Positions 37,533-50,263 of a stretch of DNA of 64,000 bases are shown in pieces. The position numbers and the translations under genes are program-made. The DNA is taken from NCBI RefSeq assembly GCF_001625215.2, contig NC_030383.2, positions 45,380,380 through 45,444,379 of the forward strand, given 5' to 3'. This stretch comes from Daucus carota subsp. sativus. Taxonomy: Eukaryota; Streptophyta; Magnoliopsida; Apiales; Apiaceae. Every line of letters starts with the position of its first letter. The first letter of the stretch is position 1. The notes beneath the pieces are model-generated. The model was not told where the DNA came from. It made no database searches and was given only the letters and a program-made list of their open reading frames with translations.

Positions 37533-39013
37533 ATGGGCGTGAATTCTCCGCTGTCCGAGCCGGAGTTCGATCTAAATTCCAGTTTTGTCCCTGTCAACAT
37601 CTCGGAATTTCTTAAGGAAATTTCTGTGATCACTGATGTGTCCGAAAGAGCAATGAAGATGGACGATTATGTCCTTCAGTTACAAGATGAACTCAACAAG
37701 GTTCATGCCTTTAAACGTGAACTCCCCCTCTGCATGCTCCTGTTAAATGATGGTACTTTTATTTTGTGTAAATGATGGTGGTTTTATTTATGTTACATAT
37801 GTTTTTTATTTATTTATTTGTTGACTTGGTTTTGTAGCTATTGAGAGATTAAAGGAGGAGAAAATGAAGTGCGGGGAAATAGAGACTGGACCATTGATAG
37901 AGGAGTTTATGACATTAAAAGGTGGTAAATCAGATGAAAATGGAGGGGTAATAAAGTCAATTGATTGCAGTGAGAAGAAGAACTGGATGAGTTCTGTTCA
38001 GCTTTGGAGCACTAATGTTCAGTTTCACAATTTTGGACATGACTTTTTATCCAACCTTAAATCTGTATGTCTGATATATATTGTCAATCTTATATATAAT
38101 CTGTATGTTTTTTTATTCGATTGAATGGACTAATGTTATGATATCTTGATGATCAGAAGGTGAGAGAAGAGGATGGATCAAGATCATCAGGAGGATATGA
38201 TGAGACACGCGACAAATTGCAAAGCAGTGGAGGGGCTTTTGTGCCATTTAAGAGACAATCTGGTCAGATTGTCAAGGAAAAAATTGACAATTTGTTGAAG
38301 GAAAAGAACAAGACTTTACCTGTTAATAATCTTTCCTTGCGCGTCCCTATGGTTGAAATTGGTTCAATTGATAGGAATTCTAAAGGGAACGTTAGAGGAA
38401 CAAGTAGGTCTGATTCAGCTTTACCAGAGCGGAAACGAAGGAGGTGCTGGTCGCCTGAGTTACACCGGAGATTTGTCAATGCACTTCAACAACTTGGAGG
38501 TCCTCATGGTAAAATTCTTGTTCTGATCTTGTATTTGAAGCCTTTTCTTTTTTGGAATTTGGTTGATTTTGGTATAAATTAATTAGTGGATTTATTGTGT
38601 GCTTGAAATTTAAATAGTTGGGATTTTGCAGTGGCTACGCCAAAGCAAATTAGAGAAGTGATGCAAGTAAATGATCTCACCAACGATGAAGTGAAAAGCC
38701 ATTTGCAGGTGGTTTCTTTATCCTCTCATTTCCTTCTCTATTGTACAGATTCCGTTTCCTTCATATAATAAAATCCTTTTCTCCCATTGTACAGAAGTAC
38801 AGACTCCATGTTCGAAAAGTTCCAGCTGCTAAACTAAATTGCCCTTGGTTCGGCCAAGATCAACATATTAGCATGTCGAATTCAAGCATTTCACAGTCTG
38901 GTTCACCAGAAGGCCCTCTAGGGTGTGGAAAAGGTGTGTCCACTACTGGCGGTGACAGCATGGAAGAAGAAGAGAAATCTGAAGGCCGTAATTGGAAAGG
39001 TTCCTCAAACTAA
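37533..39013 (+). CDS. HHO/NIGT1-type GARP (MYB-like) transcription factor, 5 exons, 364 aa
   Basis: Exons 37533-37752, 37838-38064, 38157-38508, 38632-38708, 38795-39013; all GT/AG, total 1095 nt with stop. The N-terminus carries the family's conserved helix ([19 protein letters not shown] then [17 protein letters not shown], about residues 45-82). The single GARP/MYB-CC-like DNA-binding domain spans about 240-300: [20 protein letters not shown], then [20 protein letters not shown], then [15 protein letters not shown]1/HHO/NIGT1 proteins are nuclear repressors linking nitrate and phosphate signalling in plants (family knowledge). The length suits the HHO5/HHO6 branch, but the exact member is not assignable. 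A Ser/Gly-rich acidic tail ends in GRNWKGSSN. The first ATG after an A-rich leader was used. Confidence 0.92.
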
Positions 39014-42000
39014 TTGAGGACAGACTTTAGACGGATCCAACCTTGAATTTTGCAGATACATACATATAGAAAATATCATAAATTAGAATATAACTGATAT
39101 CCTTCATAAAGAGTCAGGGCGGATTAAAGGTTTCTACCAGTATTTTCTGGTCCGAAAGTATTAGACAGTTGTGTTTGAATTAACTTCTACTAAACGCGAC
39201 ATTTTCTGTTTGTTTTTTTTTAGTTTTTACTTCATGCTCCAAGTTCCTAATTCAGAATGAAGCGACATATGTACATGGCCGTTAACATGGTCTGATTGGA
39301 ATTAGCGAAGAAAGCAAGACCACGCCCTCCTCTGGTGTGATTTAGGGTCATCCTGGTGTGTTACATATAGATGGTGTCAGATTATATGGGAATTATACAA
39401 GTTGGAAACTCATAGTGTTGATGCATCATGATGTAGATGCAGTTGCATAACTGATAGCAAAACTTTATCTACCATGCCCTGATGCAGGTCTATAAACTTC
39501 ATCATTTTCGCAAGAACATGCCTGTGCTGCACCCGAACAGTACTATTCTCAGCGTAAAGGATACATATATGGAGATTAATAATTGGTATGAACCTTGTAT
39601 ACTTGAGTGTAAGCAGACTATTTCTAGGCCTCCTTGCTATTTTTCTGGACAAGAAAGCTGTCTAGAATGATACTGTGAGTTAAGATGTACTTGAGTGTTC
39701 CCGGTTCCCACTTAACTGACGCTTGATTAGAGTAGATGTCGAACATGTTAACCCAGAATCTAAGGATAAGGATGACAATATTATCACGGAAAAAACCTGA
39801 AATAGTCTCGAAATAACATGACATGATATAGGATAAATCCAAATACATGAAAAAGCTCCTTTATTCTAATATTATTATATGGTTCCGACTTATAAGTCAG
39901 AAGTGAAGTTGGGCTAAGCCCGGCCAAACACCAGTGGATGAACTTACAGATTTGAAGAAAATAATAATTTGATGTGCCATATTAAATAGAAATTTGCAAC
40001 TTTTTTATGTGATAATGTAAATATCAAACAGTGCAAAGATTAGTATCCTTACCAACATAGATGGCCATAGACGTTAAAAAGTCAATTTAACTGGAAAATA
40101 TCTAGCATTACGATCATGATATTGATACTGTGAAATGTGCGTATTTCAAAGAAAACGATCCTTCCTATTTCAAGGGCTAGAATGATTCCAGCGGTGAAGG
40201 GCCAATTGTATTATGAACGACTCAAATTCATTTAAAGATCACCTACAAGAGATTTATAAATGAGCTCTTAAATCAAAATATAAAGATTAAGATCAAATAC
40301 GACTATTGAGTGTGCACTGTCATGCTAATCTAAAATTTCTTACATATAACAGGAGCCAACCCGACGAGATCATAATATAAGCAAGGTCTTTAAGTGTTGC
40401 GGTTCTAGGCGCAAGTTTTGTCTATGACGAAGACCGCCCCGACAAGATCATACTCATAGTAGTATAAATATTGACGTGTTGATCACAAAAATCTTAACAT
40501 AACATATCGTTACAAGGTACACTGCACATTTCTATTATCCCTAATTTGTAAAAATAGTGTTATTATCTGCAGCAACAGGGCTACAGATCCGTACAGAAAG
40601 TGTACTTGTCACCAAAACACACCAATGTGCTGTCTTCCATTTCCAAACTAAGAGAGAGAGAGAGAGACATGAATGAGATTCCCACTAGCACTTGCCAAAA
40701 ACTTGCGATTCGCCACATACAATTTGGTGGGTGATGGATGGTGCTTAGTCCTTAGTAGCTGCACTCCCTCTACTGTGTGTCTACTATGATTCTCTCCACC
40801 CTTTAGCTACGCGTTTTTTCACTCTCTCCATCTTTTTACCTTTTGGAGGATGGACATGTAGTGGATGACCAATGAAATCATAACCACATTTTACTACACA
40901 CCCCATTTCCATATCAACTTTTACCAAAACTACCATCTTTATTGTACACCAAGATACATGCACATGTTGAATCAATTATAGCATTTTGAATTCGTATAGG
41001 TTGCGGTACACTCAAGTGACTACTTTACCAGATGCTTCCTTCTAGCCTTGAAATTGTACACAACTGCTTAGCCCAATATCTCATACAGGACTGAGGTGTG
41101 TGTACTAGACGATAACACAATCTAATCTCATCCTCAGTTTTTTCCTAGCGATTCTATCTCGTCTAGGAGATGAAAGGTCGAAAGTAAGTTTTCAAATTTC
41201 TGCAACTTAACAGTTTTGGACTTGTTTCAAGATTCCTCAAACTCGAATTGAGAATCTTCGAAACGTTTACAAAGATCTAATAGAGGGTATAAGGCTATAC
41301 AGATCTTTTCAATTCTTATCACAGCTCTCTCAGAACTAGGCTAGCTGATAAACAAGGCAATTAATCTACTAGCTCCCAGACCAGATAAACACCCTCAAAA
41401 TGAATGACCACAAACACGTAAAAAACAAGTACTAATATGCAAGCAAAATTAAATAAAAACCGTGAACAAAGATATATCTGTCCAACAACGAACGAGCTTG
41501 CATGCATATTTAAAAATCTGTAGATATGCTACAAAAATGAACCCAAAAAAAGTTGCTAGTTATGGCCTTTGTCGAGATGGCCTTGATTTGATTATAAAAT
41601 CATGATGCAACACCAGCAAGGCAGCAATCTAGAGGTAGGCATAGATGATTGCACATCAGCGCAAGTGGTATCATAGGCATTAAAATGTGCAACCTCAATA
41701 TAAGAATGCAACCCCAGTGGTGAAAAAGTTGTGAGCATACAAAGTAAGAGCAAGTATCTCCATCAATCTAGAAGAGCCAGGGCATTAGATTTTCTTTGAG
41801 AAACTAAATAGACATTGCTGGAGATAGAAAGAGTGAAAGAGCGCAGGAATTTACGACCATCAATCACGATATTCTTCAAAACAAACAGAAAATAGATTAC
41901 AATTTAAACTCAACTGATTTAAGCTCTTGCAGCCAGAAAATATATTATGTCAATTAATCGTCCTTGAAATTTAAAACCTAGGTCAGACTTGTCAACTACA

Positions 42001-42754
42001 AAGATCTCATGGGTACAAAACTTGGAATAAGAATCCAGCAAATAGCAGAGTCATATGTCCACAAGTACAACAAGCCTACCTCAGGATTTCTTACTAGCAA
42101 AGCAAGCCACATATGTCTTTTGATAGCACATCTCCTTAAAATACCGGCACCTATTTTATCATCATCTTCCTGATTCCCAGAGATAGTCAAAAGAAAACCC
42201 AAAAACTGACATTCATCACCTCTAAATTAACTTCAATGGACTTCGTCACATGACCACATAGTTATCCGAAACTATATCTGTATCGAAACAATAAAAAAGT
42301 TCCTTATTCAAGTGGTTGAGAACTTTGTGACTGCTTCTCCAAACCCCTTACAAGCTGATGACAGAACTATGATTAAAACAAATCATTTTTCTTTTATAAC
42401 TTGAGGGTTAAGTAGATATCATCTGATAGGGTTGCTTTTGTTACTTCAAGTCCTAAGTAAACCTGCAGAGGTGGTGTAGAGGTAGAATTTTCCAGATTAA
42501 AGTAATTAACCCGAAAGAGAAGGAAATGAAATGACACAGCAGCTTTCATGAATCAACGAACCCTAATCAAGAAAAACACCGGAGTCCAGAGCAGTTTTAA
42601 CCAACCTTTCTTTTCTATTTCGAGATTTCTAATTCTCCATTGTTAGACAGCCAAAAAACGTTAAAACGATGCTAATATACAAAATCAGAGAGAAGTGATC
42701 TTGATCTCCATGCAAAATTTCTTCAAATTGTTGACATAAAGTATCAAGGGGCAC
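39014..42754. other. Intergenic stretch between HHO and SWIB genes, 3' ends of both
   Basis: The two genes converge here. The 3' UTRs lie at the two margins. A short (GA)n run is at about 40651-40667. No additional gene, RNA gene or clear transposon was recognised in about 3.7 kb. Confidence 0.45.
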
Positions 42755-45700
42755 TCACTTTTCAGCCTTAACAAAATGACTCTTTAGGATTTTTGTAACA
42801 GCGAGTCCATTAAAAGTATCAACTTCAAAAAGTTCTTTCAGCTTCTCATCAGATATTATCCTTCCTGTATCAAATGGATCCTTCAAAATTCAAGTCAACA
42901 AAAGACTTAGTAACTGTTAGGTTCAATATGGTGAAAAAATAAATCAGTCTGAACAATACAAACAAGGTCTTAAACAACACAGACAAAACAATTAATTATA
43001 ATACAAAGATGATTTTACTTCTTCTGTGAGGAAATACTTATCTTTTGAAAGTATTAAATTAATACTCGAACACACTCTCTGAGTAGCGGGCCTGCTAACC
43101 TAATGTTAAGCCTTGGTTTATTGTAGAATATATTAAAATCCTTCATAACCCAATTCAAATATAATTTAAAATGATTTTACTACAAATCAACCTAGAGAGT
43201 GTTTGAATGTAGTTTATTTTAAATTCCTAATTTCAAATGACATGATTTGAGTTGTCATTTCAAATTCTCAGCTTTATTCTAGTACTGAATGTCTTCGATT
43301 TTAAAATGAAATTCAAATCCAAAATCTTTTATTTAACCAAGCATGTAATCTTTGAATTTGTGTCGATGTACAACAGAACTAATATCCAATGTACTTCCCT
43401 AACTTACAAACAACATAATTTCCACTACTTTGAAAAGGATGGCATTTGCAAACCTGGAGATTGTTTTGATTAATGTATTCCCATATCCTCTTTATAACAT
43501 CAGATCGTGATAATGAAGTTTCACCAGTACCCAAAAACTTCACCAGAGCATCTGAAAGTGGAATAGTGGCCACCTCCTCTGTATCACAACTCTTCTGGCG
43601 CTTCTCCTTTCTCTTTGGTACCTTCTCCTTTCTCTTTGGTACGTCAGAATCTACAAATTTCAAAATGGAGAAAGTTCATGAAATATCAGACCTAAAAGAT
43701 CAAAACTCTGTTTAGATGCTACTTTTTTTAATATATAAGAACATTACTAGAGAAAATAAAAAACAGGGTGCAAAATAATAGGTCATCAGACTTTTTGTTG
43801 ATAGAATAATATGAAGATATAATTAACATGACACAAATTAATAACACCAGAAAATGCTCATCACATTGTGGGCAAGTTATGATGACAGCGTAAAAACGCT
43901 AATTTTTTTATAAGCTCAATTAATCAAGAACAAATTAATTGCATTTATGTAATATTTAACCATTCTCACCTTCTCTCTCATGCTTAAGCTGCTTCTCCTT
44001 TGGCGTAGAATTGACTGAAGCTGTTTCAACAAGATCCAGGTGAGTTAAAATTACAGTTCCTTGATAAAGCAGTATTCACTGGAAAGATATGTAACGGAAG
44101 GAAAACATACACGAAGATAAAATGCTACCTCAATCACTATTTTACCACCAGTCAAGTTGACAGAACATCAAACCAGCAATTTAAGATATCATAATGTGTC
44201 ATGGGTCAAATAGAATTCATTGTCGTCTCACTTTAGCAAATATACAGCTAAAAAATAGACTCTCTGTTAGGGCAACTACTGGAACCATCAAATTCAGACT
44301 GAATTCGCCGTTCAAATTTTCCTACAAAACACCGTCAGGCACTCGGGCCTTCATAACAGAGTAACACTCTTAATTCTATAATCACCCATTGGCTTAATTC
44401 AGTATTAACTTTATGCAGATGCAAGTGCTATTGTAATTCAATATAATATGTTATAATCAGGCCTACTAAATTATCCACAAGCCAAGTGATGTTGAAGTAA
44501 TACATATGTTGATGTCTTAATTATATGCAAGTCCAGGAAACGTAAATGTCAACTACAAAAACAGCCATAGATTCTAAACAAACTTAAATATGAAAACTCA
44601 GAAATGAAATGGGGGTGAGTTGGCAAATAACAAGCTATAACCATATATCAATTTTACTGTTAATTTCTCAATGCTGGGAAAATGTACCTAACTAGTAAGC
44701 AACATAGAATAATATAAAAGTAACATTACCATCAGAATCCAACGGCCGAATATGCTTGGCTAGGGCCTTGTTCATTTGGAACATATTTATAGAATCCACA
44801 TTGAAAAGGACACGTAACGAATCATCACAAATTATATTTCTCCTGTCTGATGGGTCCTGCAAATTATTTTCTTTAATATAGCTCCATAGCTGTTTTACAA
44901 CCTAAAAGGAAGATGATAACATACATCAAAGATCTAACACCAACAGTAATAATCTGGAACTCGAAATAATATAGAAGAAATAAATTCTCAATAATACCTC
45001 GGTTCTTGGCAATTCAGGAACTCCAGTGAACTTTTGGAGTTCTGGAGAGAGACTACATACTTTTTTAAATCCGCCTCCGCCACTGCCTCCACTTCCTTTT
45101 CCTTTCACATTTTTATTCTGCTTCTTAGACCTGACAGAAGTTAATATATTCAACACTTGAGTCAGTCTGAACTGCACAAGTCAGTAAGCCTTACAGACAA
45201 AAATGCAGAAGCAAAATTTAAGATACTCATAAGCCATAACATGTACTTCCATTGACCAAACTCCAATAGAAAATCCACTCATACTACAACCAATCAAATA
45301 AACTAACTTTATAGTAGCTTTTTCATCGTCACTGCCTTCTTCGTCTGCCACCTCCGCTTCTCCTTCTTCTTGCTCTTCTCCTTTAGGAGTCATCATAACA
45401 GTGAAATGAGATTTAGATTAGACATTAGATAAATGGATATGTAGGCAAGGTAAAAAAGAAAGAAATCTAATGTTATAGAGAAAATGATAACTACATCAAA
45501 GATGGCATTGCATACAACATAAAATATGCACAATTGATCAAACTTTTACCAGAATTAAGTAATAAAAACAAACATGCAATTCACTGTATCGATACTGTGT
45601 CTTTCCTTTAAAAAACAATAAGACTTGGAAAGCATCCATTACTCTCAACTCATCAACTGCAGAATCTACTGCTAAAAACCATATTCCTCATATTAAGCCA

Positions 45701-47574
45701 TTAGTTAGAACCATCAAACTCAATTCTTACCATCCTTTTCTATTTACAAGAAGCTGTGAGAACTTTCCTACAAGTGCAGACAATAAATTGTCTCAAGTCT
45801 CAAAACACACTTAAAATTCCTTAATAGTCTAGTTTGTAGTATAGCAACCCCAAAATCTGTTTTGGAGACTGCCCTTTTTCCAATCCACGACTCAATTACT
45901 CATTTGGCCAAATTTCTTGTGGGTGAAATGTAACTGCAAGAGTTATCATATGGCCACATTCATTATGGTTATAATGTAGGTGTAAGAGCTATCATACCAT
46001 CATAGTACAATCTAGCATCTCAATGTCATAATTAGGCTTCCTAGATCATCCATGAGCCAAGAAAAGTTAACATTTTAAAACTTTAACTGCATACTATTTC
46101 CGAAAATCACATACAGAAAGATATCCCGTACATTCATGAGCCAAGAAAAGTTAACATATTACAACTTTAACTGCATACTATTTCTAAAAATTACATATAG
46201 AAAGATATCCCGTAAATCCTGAGAAACAATTTTCTGTGAAGGTACTGACTCAAAGTCATTAATTAATCTATATGCTACATCCAAAGGTCCTCGATGTATG
46301 TTCGGGTGCTGAAAAAGTATATGGCAACTACCACAGTAACCACACAGTCATTATCCTAGGAAAACTAAGCCATAAACAATCATAAACAAGTATAGGTGGG
46401 TTGGTAAACAACCAATGACGCTCGTGGAGCAATATTACCATAAACTTTCACACACAGGAATGTGTACCTTACAAGCAACTAAAAATAATAAAAGAGCAAT
46501 GTTACCGTTAGATTCCAATGGCCAGATATGCTTAGCTAGGGCCTTGTTCATTTGAAACATATTTATAGAATCCACATTGAAAAGGGCACGCAATGCATCA
46601 TCACAATTTATAGTTCTCCTGTCGGATGGTTCTTGCAACTCCTTTTCTCGAATATAATTCCACATCTGTTTTACAACCTGACTCAAAGATAATAATATAC
46701 ATCAAATATCAAGATGCTAATAATCTTCAATTTGAAAAATTATAGAAGAAATATATTTTCAGTAGTACCTCAGTTCTCGGCAATTTAGAAACCCCGGTGA
46801 AATTTTGAAGTTCTGGAGAGAGACTACAGACTTTGGCGAATCCCCCTCCACCCCCTTTTCTTTTGACTTTCTTTTTCTGCTTCTTAGGTCTGAGAGCAAT
46901 AGAAGTTTGCAATCATTAAGGTCAGACTGAACGGCATTAGTCAGTCAGCCTTACAGGAAAATATGCAGAAACTACAAATAGGATACCCATAGACAAAGAA
47001 GAGTAAATAAACAACATTTTATTTAGCAAAAAAATAAATTAAATAAACAAGATTGTGTTCTTACAAATACAGAAAAACTGAATTTCTTTCTTTACATGAA
47101 AAGTTGTAAGGAATTTTTACCGCTAACAAATTATAGTATGAGTCCCCCCCAAAACTGTTTCAGTTTTTTGTAAATGTAAGCTCGGCATTAAAAAAAATTA
47201 AAACTTAACATAAGAAACATTGTTCGTGATAGTTTAGTTTCACAAGTACACTAACATGGTTGTTTTTTCCACTGTGCACGCTATAAATATTGTGGAGAAA
47301 AAAGTTCTCCAGCAAAGGTATACAATACTACAATAAAAATCTTTTCATTCTCAGGGTGTAGCTTTTAGTCCCTCCAACGAAAAAAAAGGTGTAATTTAGC
47401 AGCTAGTTTTTGGCAATTCTCAGAGAGGGGTAAGGAAAAGGTTCCTAAGTGTGGTAGCTTCTGTATTCCACATATATACTTGTTGTGGAAATGATATTGA
47501 TCCAATAAAATAGATTCTAGTTTCTTGAAATGTATTTTCTTTAATCAGTAACAAGAATTCTGAAAACTACATTC

Positions 47575-47646
<72 letters not shown>

Positions 47647-48029
47647 GGGAGAGGGATAGAGATAAGGGAGAGAGACCTAGTTCTGGTAAGAGGAGCCTTT
47701 TCATCACCACTCCCATCTTCTTCTTGCTCCTCTGTTTCTTCTTCTTCTTGCTCAACTTGTTCTTGTTCTTCTTCTTCTTCTCCTTGCTCCTCTGTTTCTT
47801 GTTCTTGCTCAACTTGCTGTTCTTGATTGGGCTCCTCTTCTTGCTGTTGCTCAAAATGGGATTGGAGATAAAGATCAACTTGTTCCCGAATAAATGCTTT
47901 CTTATCAGACAAACTGACACCCAACTCTTCCTCAAGTTTCCGGCGAACAATTCCGGTGGTAGTGGTATTAAGGTCCGACGTACTTAGTATCTCGTGTAAC
48001 CGCTTCACCAGCTCCGAATTCGATACCAT
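42755..48029 (-). CDS. DEK_C plus three SWIB/MDM2 domains, chromatin-associated protein, 9 exons, 465 aa
   Basis: Exons (minus): 47677-48029, 46769-46889, 46506-46677, 45308-45380, 44998-45130, 44730-44901, 43970-44020, 43454-43650, 42755-42880; 1398 nt, phases close. The N-terminal DEK_C-like helix bundle (VSNSELVKRLHEILSTSDLN) covers about residues 1-55, then a Glu/Gln-rich acidic linker. SWIB domains lie at about 136-214, 262-341 and 383-465. The first two are near-copies (CSLSPELQNFTGV and CSLSPELQKFTGV; FNVDSINMFQMNKALAKHI in both); the third is divergent. SWIB domains occur in BAF60-type subunits of SWI/SNF remodellers (family knowledge), so a nuclear chromatin role is expected. Start is ATG at 48029; GTG further upstream was not used. 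The final AAG-TGA also overlaps a GTGAGT donor, so an extra 3' exon is possible. Confidence 0.9.
46046..46215. repeat. Tandem repeat (two units of about 83 bp) in SWIB intron 3
   Basis: CATGAGCCAAGAAAAGTTAA through AGAAAGATATCCCGTA occurs twice head to tail with a few substitutions. It lies between the exon pairs coding the first and second SWIB domains. Confidence 0.85.
47577..47668. repeat. (TA)n and (GA)n microsatellite at the 5' end of SWIB intron 1
   Basis: About 40 bp of TA and about 30 bp of GA immediately downstream (in gene sense) of the exon 1 donor. On the sense strand the donor is AG/GTCTCTCTCCC, a weak consensus followed by a pyrimidine run. Confidence 0.9.
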
Positions 48030-48500
48030 TTTCTTCACCCACTTTCCTAAAACAAAATGTAGAACTAATTATAATAGGAGGATATTATTGTAATTCGATT
48101 CGCTTCGCCTGCCTCCCTTAATTAGGGTATGTTTTGTATTTAGGGTTAACAAGAACACCATAGATTCGCCTTGCCCATTTTTCAGTTTCTTTTATTTATT
48201 TCTCACGTTTTTGCCACTCGCTTTTATATTCTTGGCCCTTTGTTTTTTTTCTTTTGGTATCTTTACTTCACTGTACTTTCCTAAAGCGGGGTTGAGCAAG
48301 TTCAACATATTTGGTGAGAATTTTGCAAAATTAACATTTATTGAAGCCTACTCTTATAAGCTGAACCATGGGAATATATACGGAAACTAAATAGTTACAT
48401 CATCAATCAACATGGTGAAAGTCTGAAATCGTAGACAAATTAAAATGTTTGTTTTGATAATTTTGACTTATGAATGATTTATGAGTTGTTAAAAATATAA
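48030..48500. promoter_or_regulatory. Upstream region of the SWIB gene
   Basis: No gene is present. Probable promoter and leader of the minus-strand SWIB gene, with a minus-strand AACCCTAA (telo-box-like) word near 48142-48149 (TTAGGGTT on the plus strand). Function is inferred. Confidence 0.4.
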
Positions 48501-48502
48501 TA

Positions 48503-48782
48503 CTTCTTCCGTCCCCCAATTGTTTACATTGGGTTTGTGCACGGAAGTTAAGAAATATGTATAAAGTAGTGGAAAAGTGAAAGAAAAGTGGGAGAAGTGG
48601 TGGGACCCTTTGATTTTTAATATATAAAAGTAGAGATAGTGGAGTAAAAGTAGTGTGAAAGGGGAAAAAAAGTAGGAAAGTGGTGGGACCCATTAACTAT
48701 TTTAGGAAAGTTTTGTAATGTAAAGAAATGAGTGGAACATCCAAAAGAGGAAACTGTAAGGAATCCGATGGGACGGAGGGAG
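48503..48782. mobile_element. Stowaway MITE, family A copy 4
   Basis: TA/CTTCTTCCGTCCCCCAATTG at the left and GGGACGGAGGGAG/TA at the right. The interior is shared with the three other family A copies in this window. Confidence 0.9.
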
Positions 48783-49439
48783 TAATAATAATAAAATGAT
48801 TTATGAGTAACTTATAATTTGTGAGTAATTTTTATAAAAAAAAAGTTCAAAAAAAATTAGCCACCGAAAAAAATACCTCAAACTAACTTCTGTCTTTAAG
48901 TCAGCTTCTGGTTTATTTCTGACTTTAAGTTGGCTTCTGACTTATTACATAAACAGACATTTTTCAGCTTAAAGCCACCCTCGTAATTTGAGGTGAAATG
49001 ATATATTTCTACATATTATTTTTCTAAAAATATCAAATTTATAAAATCTAAAATTTTATTCAGAAAAATAAATTTTAAAAATATTTGAGTAGAAATATAT
49101 TTTTTTGTATCGTATATTACATGCAAAATTATGTTATCTGTTAATCAGCTACAAACACTTATACAAAATTATGATAAGTGTTTGACTTATCATAAAAGAA
49201 GATGTTGACACTCAACGTTCTATTTTGAGGGTGTCAATCATAAAAGAACATCATATTCATAACACGGATGGATGCCTTGACACTCAACGTTCTATATCAA
49301 GGTATTATATTTTTTCTTAGTAATAATTTGGTATTATGGTCCTCTACGAAAGAACCACAATATTCGTGCTCTAGTGCATAGACAAGATATCAGGGTTTGC
49401 AAATGTGAAAACCTATTATGACTGATTATTATGATATTA

Positions 49440-49754
49440 ATGTTGTTTACATATCCTGTAATCATGTCCAACACCAGCACATTAAACAAGTGGAGGTAGA
49501 TATACACTTTGTATGTGAAAAAGGTAGTCTTAGACCATGTTCGTGTTCTTCATGTTAGATATTGGTGCATATAATTATAACATAGGCTTTTGTGATCCGA
49601 TATGTATATGGATAAATAATTGTAAAAGGTATATCTTTGTCACAACACAAAATAAGCGGAGGATTGTTGAGTATCAACTCGAATTTTGATTTGAGTTAGA
49701 ATTTTTAGAAAAATTTAAATTCTAATTGGATTTAGATATTTCACAATTAGATTA

Positions 49755-49755
<1 letters not shown>
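49440..49755 (+). mobile_element. Copia retrotransposon remnant: RNase H tail, PPT and start of LTR
   Basis: A short frame near 49470-49520 reads HIKQVEVDIHFVCEK, a decayed form of the Copia RNase H end that normally reads RTKHIEVDYHFVREKV. About 140 bp later the purine tract AAGCGGAGGAT (49654-49664) is followed by TGTTGAG, the canonical LTR start. The LTR is cut off by the (TA)n run and MULE terminus at 49756-49788. Frameshifts make it a pseudogene. Confidence 0.75.
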
Positions 49756-49789
<34 letters not shown>

Positions 49790-50263
49790 CCAAGGATCAA
49801 ATAGAAACCAATTTTAAAATAAAAACTTAGAACTAATCTTGACCATCTATCTAATATAATTTACTTTCAATCATAGCCATTCAAATAATAAAATATGTAA
49901 AATATAAAAAACAAAGATTTTGTTTAATTGAATATCATAACTGATTTCCGTTTCTCTCTCTTCACTCCATGATTTCAGCGCCTAGCAGCTTTCTCTCTCT
50001 AAACTGTAGTTTAGCGACGCCATTAAAACTGTAGTCTTCGATTACTGTCTTCTCTGTACTCGAGCTTCGATATCTCTCTGTCTCTATTGCTCTGTGTCTC
50101 TAACTCGAGCTTCGACTCTCTAACTCGAGCTGGCTTTTGTCTGTTTTTGACGTTTGATTGAAGCTCTCTGTCTCTGTTATTCTGGAGCTCTCTCTCTTTG
50201 TTGCTTTGTGTCTATAATTCGAGCTCGAGAAAGTGTGGTTGAAGTAGATTCGAATTGCTGAAG

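Noticed and set aside
39482-39848. Short frames downstream of the HHO gene as an extra exon or gene
   Set aside because: The HHO stop is in frame with full-length family expectations and no splice donor leads here.
46046-46215. Possible CRISPR-like or regularly spaced repeat
   Set aside because: Only two tandem units without unique spacers; an intronic duplication in a plant gene.
48030-48038. SWIB protein starting three codons upstream
   Set aside because: The codon there is GTG; the ATG at 48029 gives the conserved MVSNSEL start.
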